Assembly (NCBI GenBank): GCA_043739325.1
Contig: JAYUFK010000077.1
Coordinates: 1 to 17,476 of the forward strand
DNA length: 17,476 nucleotides
Source of the DNA: Roseiarcus sp043739325
GTDB taxonomy: Bacteria; Pseudomonadota; Alphaproteobacteria; Rhizobiales; Beijerinckiaceae
Direction of reading: 5' to 3'
Positions within the stretch are counted from its first letter, which is position 1. The number at the start of each line of letters is the position of its first letter. A program made the position numbers and the translations under genes. The notes beneath the pieces are model-generated. The model was given only the letters and a program-made list of their open reading frames with translations, had not been told where the DNA came from and searched no databases. This document shows positions 6,143 through 13,414 of the stretch, piece by piece.

Positions 6143-7660
6143 TCAGCGCCAGGTTTCCATCCAAATCCGCGCTTTGTAAGCGTCCGGCGAAACGCCAAAT
6201 TGCGCGGATAGCACCGGCAAGAAAAACACAAACGCGGCGCCGGCCAGGGCGAGGACCAGGTAGGCGACCCAACCCGGCCGGTTGTCGCTGCTGCGAAACA
6301 CCAGCGCGCCGATCGCTGGACCAAGGCACACGACCGAAGGGAAGAAATAGAACGAGAATTCGAGCCCCTTGGGGTTGACGATCCACGGCAGCCATTGCGC
6401 GAAGAACCCGACCGCAATGATCAGCGCGCCGCGCTCGCGCCAACGCAGCCAGCGGAACAGAGCAACGCAGACAGCGATTTCGCCAAGCGCGACGACAAAC
6501 GGATTGGCAAGCCCGACGATGGCTTGCGCAGGGTTTTCGGTCGTCCACTTTGAGGCCTCGCCGCCGTCGATATGAAAGAGATACCAGACCGGCCGCGTCA
6601 TAATCGGCCATTGATGCCAAACGCTGGAATAGGGATGGGCGCCGGGATTGCCCGACATAATTTCCCGCATCCTGACATGCGAAGCGACAAACTCGTAAAG
6701 CGAGCCTGTGTGGATGATCTGCTGGATGTAGGTAAGGGCGTAGGCCGCGAACGGCGCCACGACGAGCGCCGCGAAGGCCCGCAGCGCGGTCATTCGGGTC
6801 CAGCGATTGTCGCCGTAAAAGTCGGTCGCTTGAGGGTCGCCGAAACTGGTTCCCCACACTCGCAGAACGAGCAACATCAGATAAATCGCGGCGATGCCGA
6901 AGAGCAGAAAGAATCCGGACCATTTGCAGGCGCCCGCCAGTCCGAGGCCCACGCCCATGGCAAGCGCGTAGCTGAAAGATCGGCCCCGCCGCTCCTCTTT
7001 ATAGCTGAGCGTGAACAGCGCAAGCGCCAGCGTGCAAAACGCGATAAGAAAGATATCGAGCATCGCGATTCGCGCCTGGACATACACCGCCTGATCGAAC
7101 AGAGTGATGGCGGCGACCCACAAAGCGGCGGCGAGATTGCGAAACAGCGCAAGCCCCCAGAAGAACATCGCGACAAGCGTGAGAGAACCGAAGATCGCCG
7201 CCGCGACACGCCAGCCGAACGGATTGTCACCGAACAAAGCCATCCCGGCGGCAATGAGCAATTTGCCCAGCGGCGGATGCTCCTGGCGCAACATCTCGCC
7301 GGTTTCGAGCAATTTGCGCGCAGTCGGGACGTACCAGCTCTCGTCAAAAATCAGATCGCGATAGCGATCGACGCCCCACAGGAAAAGCACCAGCGAAGCG
7401 ACGAATATCGCCAGGCTCCACGCGAGGATTTGCTTCGCTGGAACAGGGCGACCAACGCTCACGCGCGCCGCGAAATGGGCAACGGCCTCAGCCGCTGCGG
7501 GCGTCAGAATCGCGTCCAAGGCCGCCTCACGTGTCCCAGCTTTCGCCCGCCGAATTTTGGGCCTACGCCGCGACTCTGGCAAGCGAGAGCTGACGATCGC
7601 ACTTAGCGGATTATCATCCACCCTGGCGCCTTGCCCGCGATCGGCGAGCGGCGCACGCAA
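6143..7660 (-). CDS. PMT-family (GT39-like) membrane glycosyl/mannosyltransferase
   Basis: Up to 505 residues of a polytopic inner-membrane protein related to dolichyl-phosphate-mannose protein mannosyltransferases. After a charged N-terminal stretch, the first membrane helix (~79-96) is followed by the periplasmic loop with the acidic pair of this family (FDESWYVPTARKLL, Asp106-Glu107) and the motif EHPPLGKLLIA (127-137). About ten further hydrophobic segments follow, and the C-terminal part (SGNPGAHPYSSVWHQWP and a late four-helix block) matches the PMT C-terminal region. Such enzymes transfer a sugar from a polyprenyl-phosphate donor to proteins or glycans on the periplasmic side; the acceptor is unknown here. 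The start is uncertain: the TTG at 7660 gives the longest form, and a GTG at 7621 or a later start is possible because the first ~75 residues are Arg-rich and not obviously conserved. The gene is divergent from a TetR regulator. Confidence 0.88.
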   Translation of the reverse strand: MRAPLADRGQGARVDDNPLSAIVSSRLPESRRRPKIRRAKAGTREAALDAILTPAAAEAVAHFAARVSVGRPVPAKQILAWSLAIFVASLVLFLWGVDRYRDLIFDESWYVPTARKLLETGEMLRQEHPPLGKLLIAAGMALFGDNPFGWRVAAAIFGSLTLVAMFFWGLALFRNLAAALWVAAITLFDQAVYVQARIAMLDIFLIAFCTLALALFTLSYKEERRGRSFSYALAMGVGLGLAGACKWSGFFLLFGIAAIYLMLLVLRVWGTSFGDPQATDFYGDNRWTRMTALRAFAALVVAPFAAYALTYIQQIIHTGSLYEFVASHVRMREIMSGNPGAHPYSSVWHQWPIMTRPVWYLFHIDGGEASKWTTENPAQAIVGLANPFVVALGEIAVCVALFRWLRWRERGALIIAVGFFAQWLPWIVNPKGLEFSFYFFPSVVCLGPAIGALVFRSSDNRPGWVAYLVLALAGAAFVFFLPVLSAQFGVSPDAYKARIWMETWR

Positions 7661-7747
7661 GTCTGCGCATAGTCAGCGGCGCCAGGAAGCGCTTGACCCA
7701 AAGGGCGAGCCGCCGTCAGTTTTCGCCGAGTTCCTGACAACATATTT

Positions 7748-7780
7748 TTGAAACATGCAGTCTCGTTTCTTTATGAGACT
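7748..7780 (+). promoter_or_regulatory. Putative tetR promoter with overlapping operator-like inverted repeats
   Basis: TTGAAA (7748-7753), a 17-nt spacer and TTATGA (7771-7776) form a reasonable sigma70 promoter 38 bases upstream of the tetR ATG. Two inverted repeats overlap it: GAAAC-N10-GTTTC (7750-7754/7765-7769) and AGTCTC-N10-GAGACT (7759-7764/7775-7780). The position over the spacer and -10 is typical for an autorepressing TetR operator, and the site could also act on the divergent membrane glycosyltransferase gene. Confidence 0.5.
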
Positions 7781-7813
7781 TGCCGTTTCGAAATAAGAAT
7801 CTAGACTTGCGGC

Positions 7814-8386
7814 ATGAATCAGGCCGTTCCTCGACCGCTGGGACGCCCGCGCAGCGACGCCAGCCGCGAGGCCCTTCTCGATGCAGCCTATTGGCAGACG
7901 ATCGAGCGCGGCTATGCCGCAGTGACGCCGGATTCGATCGCGAAGGCAGCGGGAGCCGGAAAGCAGACGCTGTATCGCTGGTGGCCGGGTAAAGCGGCGA
8001 TCGTGCTCGATGCTTTGGCGCAAAAAGCCCGTGCCAGGATCGACCGGCCTATGGATGCCGCCATCCGCGCCGGAGATATGCTCGCTTTTCTGCGAGCCGC
8101 GTTTGCCGCATTGACAACCACCAGCCCCGCATTGCGAAGTTTGCTAGCTGAAGCGCAGGGCGACCCGGATATTCTCGATGGATTTCGTCGCCACTTTGTC
8201 GAACCGCGATGCGACGGCCTGCGGCGGGTGCTTGAACATCGCATCATTTCGCCGACCGAACGTGACACACTCGTCGAAGCCATCGACGGAGCAATCTGGC
8301 GAAGGATGCTGTTAGGCGGAAAACTCGACAACGATTTTGCCACCGCCCTCGCAGCGCTCGCGCCGCGGGACTCGAAAATTCGCTAA
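7814..8386 (+). CDS. TetR/AcrR-family transcriptional regulator
   Basis: The protein has 190 residues, a normal length for the family. The N-terminal DNA-binding domain (~15-60) has the TetR pattern: a first helix REALLDAAYWQTIERGY, then the helix-turn-helix VTPDSIAKAAGAGKQTLYRW (38-57) ending with WWPGKAAIV. The C-terminal domain (~75-185) is helical and resembles the TetR_C group found in many actinobacterial and proteobacterial regulators of this kind; its ligand cannot be predicted. It starts at the ATG at 7814 with no strong ribosome site, and inverted repeats over the promoter suggest autoregulation. It is divergent from the PMT-like gene, which is a candidate target. It ends only 3 bases from the end of the DUF1697 relic on the other strand. 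Confidence 0.92.
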   Translation: MNQAVPRPLGRPRSDASREALLDAAYWQTIERGYAAVTPDSIAKAAGAGKQTLYRWWPGKAAIVLDALAQKARARIDRPMDAAIRAGDMLAFLRAAFAALTTTSPALRSLLAEAQGDPDILDGFRRHFVEPRCDGLRRVLEHRIISPTERDTLVEAIDGAIWRRMLLGGKLDNDFATALAALAPRDSKIR

Positions 8387-8389
8387 CGC

Positions 8390-8932
8390 TCAATGAGCAC
8401 GAGCGAGTTCTTTCAATTTCCTGATCGTGCGCCCGGTTCTGGCGGCGCCGACCGTGTTGAGCGCGCGATAAACCAGGCGCTAGTCAATTTCGTGCGTCCC
8501 GCGCCACCCGTCAATCGTAGGTACACGTCAGCGCCGCGCACTTCGAATTCGCCGGGATACCGCGCTTCCTATCAAGCGCCGCTACCAAATTCTCCGCCGC
8601 GACGTCGGCGAGGGTCATTACATAGAGCCGACAGCTTCAGTCGCGACGTTGTAAAGGTTGCTGTCGACAACCGCGCGCATCTGCTCGGCGCTCTGAATGA
8701 TCACTGGCGCGACAACTCCAACCCTTATCTCGATTGCCGATGCAATGGCGCGCGGCAAAGCGGCAGCAATCTTCGTACTCGCTTGAAAAAAAACGTTGCC
8801 GCTCTGAATGTAGGTTTCGACATTGACGCAGCCGCATTCCTCAAAGAATCGCCGCAGCTCGCGCATTGGAAGCTTGTTGTTGCCGCCGACGTTGACACCG
8901 CACAGCAACGCAATATCGCCGGCGCACTTCAC
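8390..8932 (-). pseudogene. DUF1697 family protein, multiply frameshifted
   Basis: The minus strand from a GTG at 8932 reads KCAGDIALLCGVNVGGNNKL and then MRELRRFFEE, ETYIQSGNVFF, the clear N-terminal half of the DUF1697 family (function unknown), and stops after 104 residues at 8618. The rest is present in other frames: DVAAENLVAALDRKRG (from ~8607), then YPGEFEVRGADVYLRL and GRTKLTSAWF (8559 to ~8468), then RALNTVGAARTGRTIRKLKE and LARAH ending at a TGA at 8392-8390. The total span of 543 nt equals the normal ~180-codon gene, with reading frames changing three times (near 8620, 8560 and 8465). The start codon overlaps the mazG stop (GTGA), so it was once translationally coupled to mazG. Sequencing errors could mimic this, but three shifts in one gene argue for decay. 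Confidence 0.82.
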
Positions 8933-9762
8933 GGCGCGGCGCGCTCAATTTGCTTCGCCTCGTCCCAAAGCGCGTCCATCTCCTCAAGCGTCGCGTCCTT
9001 GGGGCCGCGTCCTTGTTCGCTCAGGGTCGCCTCGATATGGCCAAAGCGCCGCCCGAACTTCGCGTTAGCGGCGCGCAGGGCAGACTCGGGATCGACATCA
9101 AGGTGACGCGCCAAATTGGCCACGACAAACAGCAGGTCGCCCACTTCGCCGCGCACGCCGTTAGCATCGCCCACAGTAAGCGCTTCCTCGATTTCAGCGG
9201 TTTCCTCTTTCAGTTTGGCGAGAACCGCGCAAGGGTCGTTCCAGTCAAAACCGACCTTTCCAGCCTTCTCTTGCAGCTTAACAGCGCGCGTAAGAGCGGG
9301 CAGCGCGAGCGGCACACCCGCCAAAGCGCCGGTCGGTTCGTCATGCGGCGCGCCCGAAGCGGCGCGAGTTTCGCGCCGGTCGGCTTTTTCCTGCGACTTG
9401 ATGCGCCCCCAGAGTTTCTTGACCTCGGCAGGGGAAAGATCATGCGCATCGGCAAAGACATGGGGATGCCGGCGGATCAGTTTTGTGTTGATCGCCTCTA
9501 TGACTTCGCCAAAGTCAAAAAGCCCGGCCTCTTCGGCCATGCGCGCATGGAATACGACCTGTAACAGCAAATCGCCAAGTTCATCGCGCAGATCGGACAT
9601 ATCGTTTCGCTCGATCGCATCGATGACCTCGTAGGCCTCTTCGATGGTGAAAGGCGCGATGCTGGCGAACGTCTGTTCGATATCCCAAGGGCAACCCGTC
9701 ACCGGCGTGCGCAGCGCCGCCATGATTTCAATCAGTTGATTTATGTCGCGGGAGGCTTTCAT
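8929..9762 (-). CDS. mazG: Nucleoside triphosphate pyrophosphohydrolase MazG
   Basis: The protein has 277 residues with the tandem MazG domains of the housekeeping type. It hydrolyses NTPs and dNTPs to the monophosphate and PPi and can clean up aberrant nucleotides. Domain 1 has LRTPVTGCPWDIEQTFASI (17-35) and the metal-binding residues in EEAYEVIDAI and ELGDLLLQVVFHA (Glu41/42, Glu61, Asp64). Domain 2 has KVGFDW, EETAEIEEAL and EVGDLLFVVANLARH (Glu206, Asp209). The start ATG at 9762 is chosen over a longer frame opening at 9819, because AGGGA sits 7 bases before it and MKASRDINQLIEIM is the usual beginning. The stop overlaps the start of the decayed DUF1697 gene. The cold-shock-domain gene lies upstream on the same strand, 111 bases away. 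Confidence 0.95.
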   Translation of the reverse strand: MKASRDINQLIEIMAALRTPVTGCPWDIEQTFASIAPFTIEEAYEVIDAIERNDMSDLRDELGDLLLQVVFHARMAEEAGLFDFGEVIEAINTKLIRRHPHVFADAHDLSPAEVKKLWGRIKSQEKADRRETRAASGAPHDEPTGALAGVPLALPALTRAVKLQEKAGKVGFDWNDPCAVLAKLKEETAEIEEALTVGDANGVRGEVGDLLFVVANLARHLDVDPESALRAANAKFGRRFGHIEATLSEQGRGPKDATLEEMDALWDEAKQIERAAP

Positions 9763-9873
9763 CGGTCCCTGTCGGATTAATGTCAGCGCAAACAAAACAG
9801 ATCGGCGCGCGCCGCACAAAAGCGGTCCGCCAAACTCGACTTCGTCGGTCGCAAAACTGTCCTGACGACCGGA

Positions 9874-10572
9874 TTAAAGCGAGATCGACACTGCCTCGCG
9901 GCCCTTTGGCGTATCGACAACACGCATGTTGACGGCCTGACCCTCGGCGAGATGCGTAATGCCCGCGGATCCGAGGATCGAGATATGGACAAACACATCC
10001 TTGCCGCCGTCATCGCTGGCGACGAAGCCAAATCCCTTGGCATCATCGAACCATTTCACTTTTCCGCCAACTGCGATTGCGCTGGACAGATCGGGGGGAG
10101 CGCGGCGCGGGGGACGCGGAGCGTCGCCAAAAGACCGCTGCGGCGCCCGCTCGGCAGGCGCGGCTGACGCGTCAACTTCGACAACGCGGGTCACTTGCGC
10201 GCCTTTGGCGCCTGCGCCGACTTGCACTTTTAGCTTGGCGCCGGGCGGCACCGAATCGTGCCCCGAAGCGTGCAGCGCGTTGACATGCAGGAAGGCATCG
10301 CCCTGGCCGCCCGCCAGCTCGACGAAGCCATAACCCTTATCCGCCTTGAACCATTTGACGACTGCGTCAATCGTCGGGCCGGTCGCAGGCGCCATCGGAG
10401 CGCCGCCGCCACCGCCGCTGTTCGAAGACGGCGCGCCGCCGAAGGAGCTGCCAGCGTCCGGGGCGCCGCCGCCAAAACCGCGGCTCGCCCGAGGGCGCGA
10501 CTCATAGGTCATCGGCCCATCGTCATCAAAACCGCGCTTCCGCGGCGCCCGAAAATCTTTACCCTTGCTCAT
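9874..10572 (-). CDS. Double cold-shock-domain protein with Gly-rich N-terminus
   Basis: The protein has 232 residues: a basic start (KGKDFRAPRKRG), a low-complexity Gly/Ser/Ala/Pro segment (~30-66, containing GGGGG), a cold-shock domain at ~69-133 (KWFKADKGYGFVEL, AFLHV), a Pro/Arg/Ala linker (~136-164), and a second cold-shock domain at ~169-232 (KWFDDAKGFGFV, VFVHI). Both RNP1 and RNP2 motifs are intact, so both domains should bind single-stranded RNA or DNA. Two-domain CspA-like proteins are common in Hyphomicrobiales, but the disordered Gly-rich arm is less usual and recalls RNA-binding proteins that self-associate. The ATG at 10572 is the first good start. A second double-domain paralogue, differently built, is at 16589-17164. 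Confidence 0.92.
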   Translation of the reverse strand: MSKGKDFRAPRKRGFDDDGPMTYESRPRASRGFGGGAPDAGSSFGGAPSSNSGGGGGAPMAPATGPTIDAVVKWFKADKGYGFVELAGGQGDAFLHVNALHASGHDSVPPGAKLKVQVGAGAKGAQVTRVVEVDASAAPAERAPQRSFGDAPRPPRRAPPDLSSAIAVGGKVKWFDDAKGFGFVASDDGGKDVFVHISILGSAGITHLAEGQAVNMRVVDTPKGREAVSISL

Positions 10573-11019
10573 GATCAGCCCGAATCTCCGCCCGATTAAG
10601 ATTTTGGAACACCGCCACCCGTGACGAACGCGCTCCGGCCCGCCTCGCCGTCAACGCGGCGAAACTCCGATTGAGACGCCATTGGCGTCTGTAATGGAGG
10701 AACATCTTGTGATTGGGTTGCTTCATCGCGCCGTACGCACTCCGCAGAGGCGCCCGAACTTTTCGGGATTTGCGCGATGCCATGCGCGCGAACAGGGTCT
10801 TGCGCCAACGCGCACCGGGAGTGCCGGGGATGGAACAAGACACAATGACAACATCACCCAAGCCTACCCGGATCGCTGGCGAAGATCAAACCAGCGCCCA
10901 ATAGAATAGCGATAACGCATTTTCGCGGACAGGGCCAGATGCTTTGAAAAAATCCTGCGCAGAAAGAAGCGGCAATAGTTCAGGTGCGAACAAGTGGCGC
11001 AACGTCCCGCGTTGTCTTG
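10573..11019. other. Gap without a confident gene
   Basis: About 450 bases lie between the cold-shock gene start and the pilin-like gene end. On the plus strand a 63-codon frame from a TTG at 10713 (starting GCFIAPYALRRGAR, ending at 10904) and an overlapping frame from an ATG at 10694 (ending 10909) are open, as is a 100-codon frame on the minus strand (10861-10559). None is recognisable and none clearly wins on codon use. A short hairpin, GACGCC-ATT-GGCGTC (10675-10689), lies in the probable 5' leader of the cold-shock gene. Confidence 0.45.
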
Positions 11020-11046
11020 AAAAGACCTGACCGCGTCAGTTCTTTT
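11020..11046 (-). terminator. Intrinsic terminator of the pilin-like gene (possibly bidirectional)
   Basis: On the minus strand AAAAGA-a-CTGAC, loop GCG, GTCAG-g-TCTTTT forms an 11-bp stem with one mismatch, ending in a T-run. It overlaps the stop codon of the pilin-like gene, and the symmetric A/T flanks would allow termination from either side. Confidence 0.7.
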
Positions 11047-11314
11047 ATTGGCCGGTACAGGGGTTCAGAACGACGACCTGTCCGTTGATCGATCCGGTCG
11101 TTGCAAAATCGATGGAATTGAATTTCGTCGACTTGCTCTTGGCCGCGTTGGAGAAGCCCGGCTCGAGGAAAGCCAGCGATGGCAGCTCGCCGTTCGCGGC
11201 GAATTGTTCGACCGCGTGGCCGATGAAAAATGCGCCCAGCGTCGCGACAAGCCCGCCGATCGCGTACTTTTCCAACGCCGAGCCGCGTTTGTCCCGCCAA
11301 AACTGCTTGATCAT
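11045..11314 (-). CDS. Small Flp-pilin-like single-pass membrane protein
   Basis: The protein has 89 residues. The N-terminus IKQFWRDKRGSALEKYAIGG (2-21) followed by LVATLGAFFIGHAVEQF resembles class IVb Flp prepilins: a short basic leader ending in Gly11, then a Glu/Tyr-containing start of one hydrophobic helix (~16-34). In true Flp pilins the order after Gly is four residues, Glu, Tyr; here it is S-A-L-E-K-Y, so Glu is at +4 and Lys at +5, and processing by the prepilin peptidase is uncertain. The C-terminal part (~42-89) is polar with a single Cys near the end (CTGQ). The ATG at 11314 is preferred over a TTG at 11338 because GGGG lies 8 bases upstream. It sits 63 bases downstream of parE on the same strand; no tad/cpa assembly gene is in the window. 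Confidence 0.75.
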   Translation of the reverse strand: MIKQFWRDKRGSALEKYAIGGLVATLGAFFIGHAVEQFAANGELPSLAFLEPGFSNAAKSKSTKFNSIDFATTGSINGQVVVLNPCTGQ

Positions 11315-11319
11315 TGTCA

Positions 11320-11355
11320 ACCCCAACTGATGATTCAATTTAGAACGATTGGGGT
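11320..11355 (-). promoter_or_regulatory. Inverted repeat covering the ribosome site of the pilin-like gene
   Basis: ACCCCAA and TTGGGGT (plus-strand 11349-11355 and 11320-11326) are perfect 7-bp complements separated by 22 nt in the parE/pilin-like intergenic region. The downstream arm contains the GGGG that serves as the ribosome site for the ATG at 11314, so in the mRNA the hairpin would hide it. Its regulatory use is an inference. Confidence 0.4.
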
Positions 11356-11377
11356 AAACGAAGCCTTTCCAACGCGA

Positions 11378-13414
11378 CTAAATATCGACAAGTTCGACAG
11401 CGCGCGGCGCTCTTTCCTGGATAAAGGCGAAACGCGCTTCCGGCTTCGTCCCCATCAGCCGCTCAACGGCGCCGGCGGTTGCTTCGCTGTCGGCGGGGAG
11501 CACGGCGACGCGCAGGAGCGTGCGCCTCGCGGGGTCCATCGTCGTCTCGCGCAAATCGCGCATGTTCATTTCGCCCAGGCCCTTGAACCGGCTGATCTCG
11601 ATGGCGCCGCGCCCGCTGAATCCGGTCTTGAGGAGATTCTCCTTATGCGCGTCGTCCTTGGCGTAAATCGACTTTGCGCCCTGGGTGAGCCGGTAGAGCG
11701 GGGGCACCGCCAGATAGAGGTGGCCTTCGTCAATCAGTTTGGGCGTTTGCCGGTAGAAGAAGGTAATCAGCAGCGACGCGATATGCGCGCCGTCAACGTC
11801 GGCGTCGGTCATGATGATGATTTTGTCGTAGCGCAGGTCGTCGGACCGATAGCTCGACCCTGAGCCCGATCCTAGGGCCTGCAGCAAATCGGCGAGCTGC
11901 TGATTTTGCGCCAGCTTGTCGCGCGTCGCCGAGGCGACGTTCAAAATCTTGCCGCGCAGCGGCAGAATGGCCTGCGAGGCGCGATCACGCGCCTGCTTGG
12001 CGGAGCCGCCGGCGGAATCGCCTTCAACGATAAACAGTTCAGACCCTTGCGCCGAATTATTGGAACAATCGGCGAGCTTTCCGGGCAGGCGTAATTTACG
12101 CACCGCGGATTTGCGCGCCACGTCCTTTTCGGCGCGGCGGCGCAGGCGCTCTTCGGCCCGCTCGACCGACCAGTCGAGCAACCTTGTGGCTTGCGAGGGC
12201 GCGGCGGCGAGCCAGTGGTCGAAGGCGTCGCGCACCGTTGTTTCGACAATCCTTGTCGCTTCAACCGTTTGCAGACGGCCTTTGTTCTGGCCCTGAAACT
12301 CCGGTTCGCGGATGAAGATCGAAATCAGCGCGGCGCAATTGGCCATCACGTCGTCGGTGGTGATGGCGCTGGCGCGCTTGCTTTGGCCGACACGTTCGGC
12401 GTGATCCTTAAGCCCGCGCAGCAGCGCGACGCGCAGGCCGGCTTCATGCGTGCCGCCGTCGGCGGTCGGCACGGTATTGCAGTAGGAATGGACGAAACCA
12501 TCCTCCTGGGCGGTCCAGGCGATCGCCCATTCGAGCGAACCGTGATTTCCCGACTTCTTGACCTTGCCGGTAAACACCTGATCGACCACAAGTTCCTGAC
12601 CAGCGATATCGACTGCAAGGTAATCTTTCAGACCGCCGGGGAAATAAAACAAAGCCTCCGGGGGAATCTTGCCTTCCTTGTCGACAAAGGCCACGGCGCA
12701 GCGCCAGCGGATTTCGACGCCGAAGAGATAGGCCTTCGAGCGCGCCATCTTGAAAATGCGGGCCGGATCGAATTGCGCGCCTTTGCCGAAAATCTGCTCG
12801 TCCGGCAGAAACCGCACCTTGGTGCCGCGCCGGTTCTGCACCTTGCCGACAGTTTCCAGCTTCGTCACCGGGTGGCCGCGCTCGAACGCCATGCGGTAAA
12901 GCACCTGGTCCTTGGCGACCTCGACTTCAACGCGCGCCGACAGGGCGTTGACAACGGAAACGCCGACGCCGTGCAGGCCGCCCGAGGTTTCGTAGGCGCC
13001 GCTGTCGAACTTGCCGCCGGCGTGCAGCATTGTCATCGCGACTTCGAGGCCGGATTTCTTCGGGTACTTTGGGTGCATGCCGATGGGGAAGCCGCGACCG
13101 TTATCAGTCACGGAAATCCATCCGCCATCCTCGAACGACACTTCGATATGCGTGGCAAATTGCGCCACCGCCTCGTCCATCGCGTTGTCGAGCACTTCCG
13201 CGAACAGATGATGCATCGCGTTGGCGTCGGTGCCGCCAATATACATGCCGGGTCGTCGGCGGACCGGCTCGAGGCCTTCAAGCACTTCAATCGCCGAAGC
13301 GTCGTATTCCGCTTCGCTCAACGGGCCGGAGCGAGCCGCGATTTTTGCCTTGGCGGGCGGCGCCTTTTGGCGGCGGGCGTCGCCGCCGCCGCCGAACAGA
13401 TCATTATTGTGCAT
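11378..13414 (-). CDS. parE: DNA topoisomerase IV subunit B (ParE)
   Basis: The protein has 678 residues, the ParE size and clearly shorter than the usual GyrB. It is the ATPase subunit of topoisomerase IV, which decatenates daughter chromosomes with ParC. The GHKL ATPase domain has EGLEPVRRRPGMYIGGTD, EVLDNAMDEAV, TDNGRGFPIGMHP and GGLHGVGVSVVNALS. The transducer domain has the QTVEATRI region, and the TOPRIM domain has ELFIVEGDSAGGSAKQARD, DADVDGAHI and RFKGLGEMN. IGGTDANAMHH is the ParE form, where GyrB usually has IGDTD. The ATG at 13414 (MHNNDLFGGGGD) is chosen over in-frame starts at 13435 and 13474 because AAGG lies 7 bases before it. The pilin-like gene follows 63 bases after the stop. 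Confidence 0.94.
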   Translation of the reverse strand: MHNNDLFGGGGDARRQKAPPAKAKIAARSGPLSEAEYDASAIEVLEGLEPVRRRPGMYIGGTDANAMHHLFAEVLDNAMDEAVAQFATHIEVSFEDGGWISVTDNGRGFPIGMHPKYPKKSGLEVAMTMLHAGGKFDSGAYETSGGLHGVGVSVVNALSARVEVEVAKDQVLYRMAFERGHPVTKLETVGKVQNRRGTKVRFLPDEQIFGKGAQFDPARIFKMARSKAYLFGVEIRWRCAVAFVDKEGKIPPEALFYFPGGLKDYLAVDIAGQELVVDQVFTGKVKKSGNHGSLEWAIAWTAQEDGFVHSYCNTVPTADGGTHEAGLRVALLRGLKDHAERVGQSKRASAITTDDVMANCAALISIFIREPEFQGQNKGRLQTVEATRIVETTVRDAFDHWLAAAPSQATRLLDWSVERAEERLRRRAEKDVARKSAVRKLRLPGKLADCSNNSAQGSELFIVEGDSAGGSAKQARDRASQAILPLRGKILNVASATRDKLAQNQQLADLLQALGSGSGSSYRSDDLRYDKIIIMTDADVDGAHIASLLITFFYRQTPKLIDEGHLYLAVPPLYRLTQGAKSIYAKDDAHKENLLKTGFSGRGAIEISRFKGLGEMNMRDLRETTMDPARRTLLRVAVLPADSEATAGAVERLMGTKPEARFAFIQERAPRAVELVDI

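Noticed and set aside
6572..7606. 344-codon plus-strand frame
   Set aside because: It is antisense to the PMT-like membrane protein; the product is very polar and low in complexity, typical of the reverse of a hydrophobic gene.
8393..9106. 237-codon plus-strand frame after tetR
   Set aside because: It lies opposite the DUF1697 relic and the end of mazG; the opposite strand explains the sequence much better.
9822..9870. Possible terminator between the first cold-shock gene and mazG
   Set aside because: CGGTCG/CGACCG can pair but the loop is long and no T-run follows on the minus strand.
10893..10904. 12-base match CCAGCGCCCAAT also present near 14242
   Set aside because: A single short match in GC-rich DNA without flanking similarity; expected by chance or trivial.
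11048..11863. 271-codon plus-strand frame spanning the pilin-like gene and the end of parE
   Set aside because: It is antisense to two supported genes and crosses their intergenic region and ribosome site; no recognisable domain.
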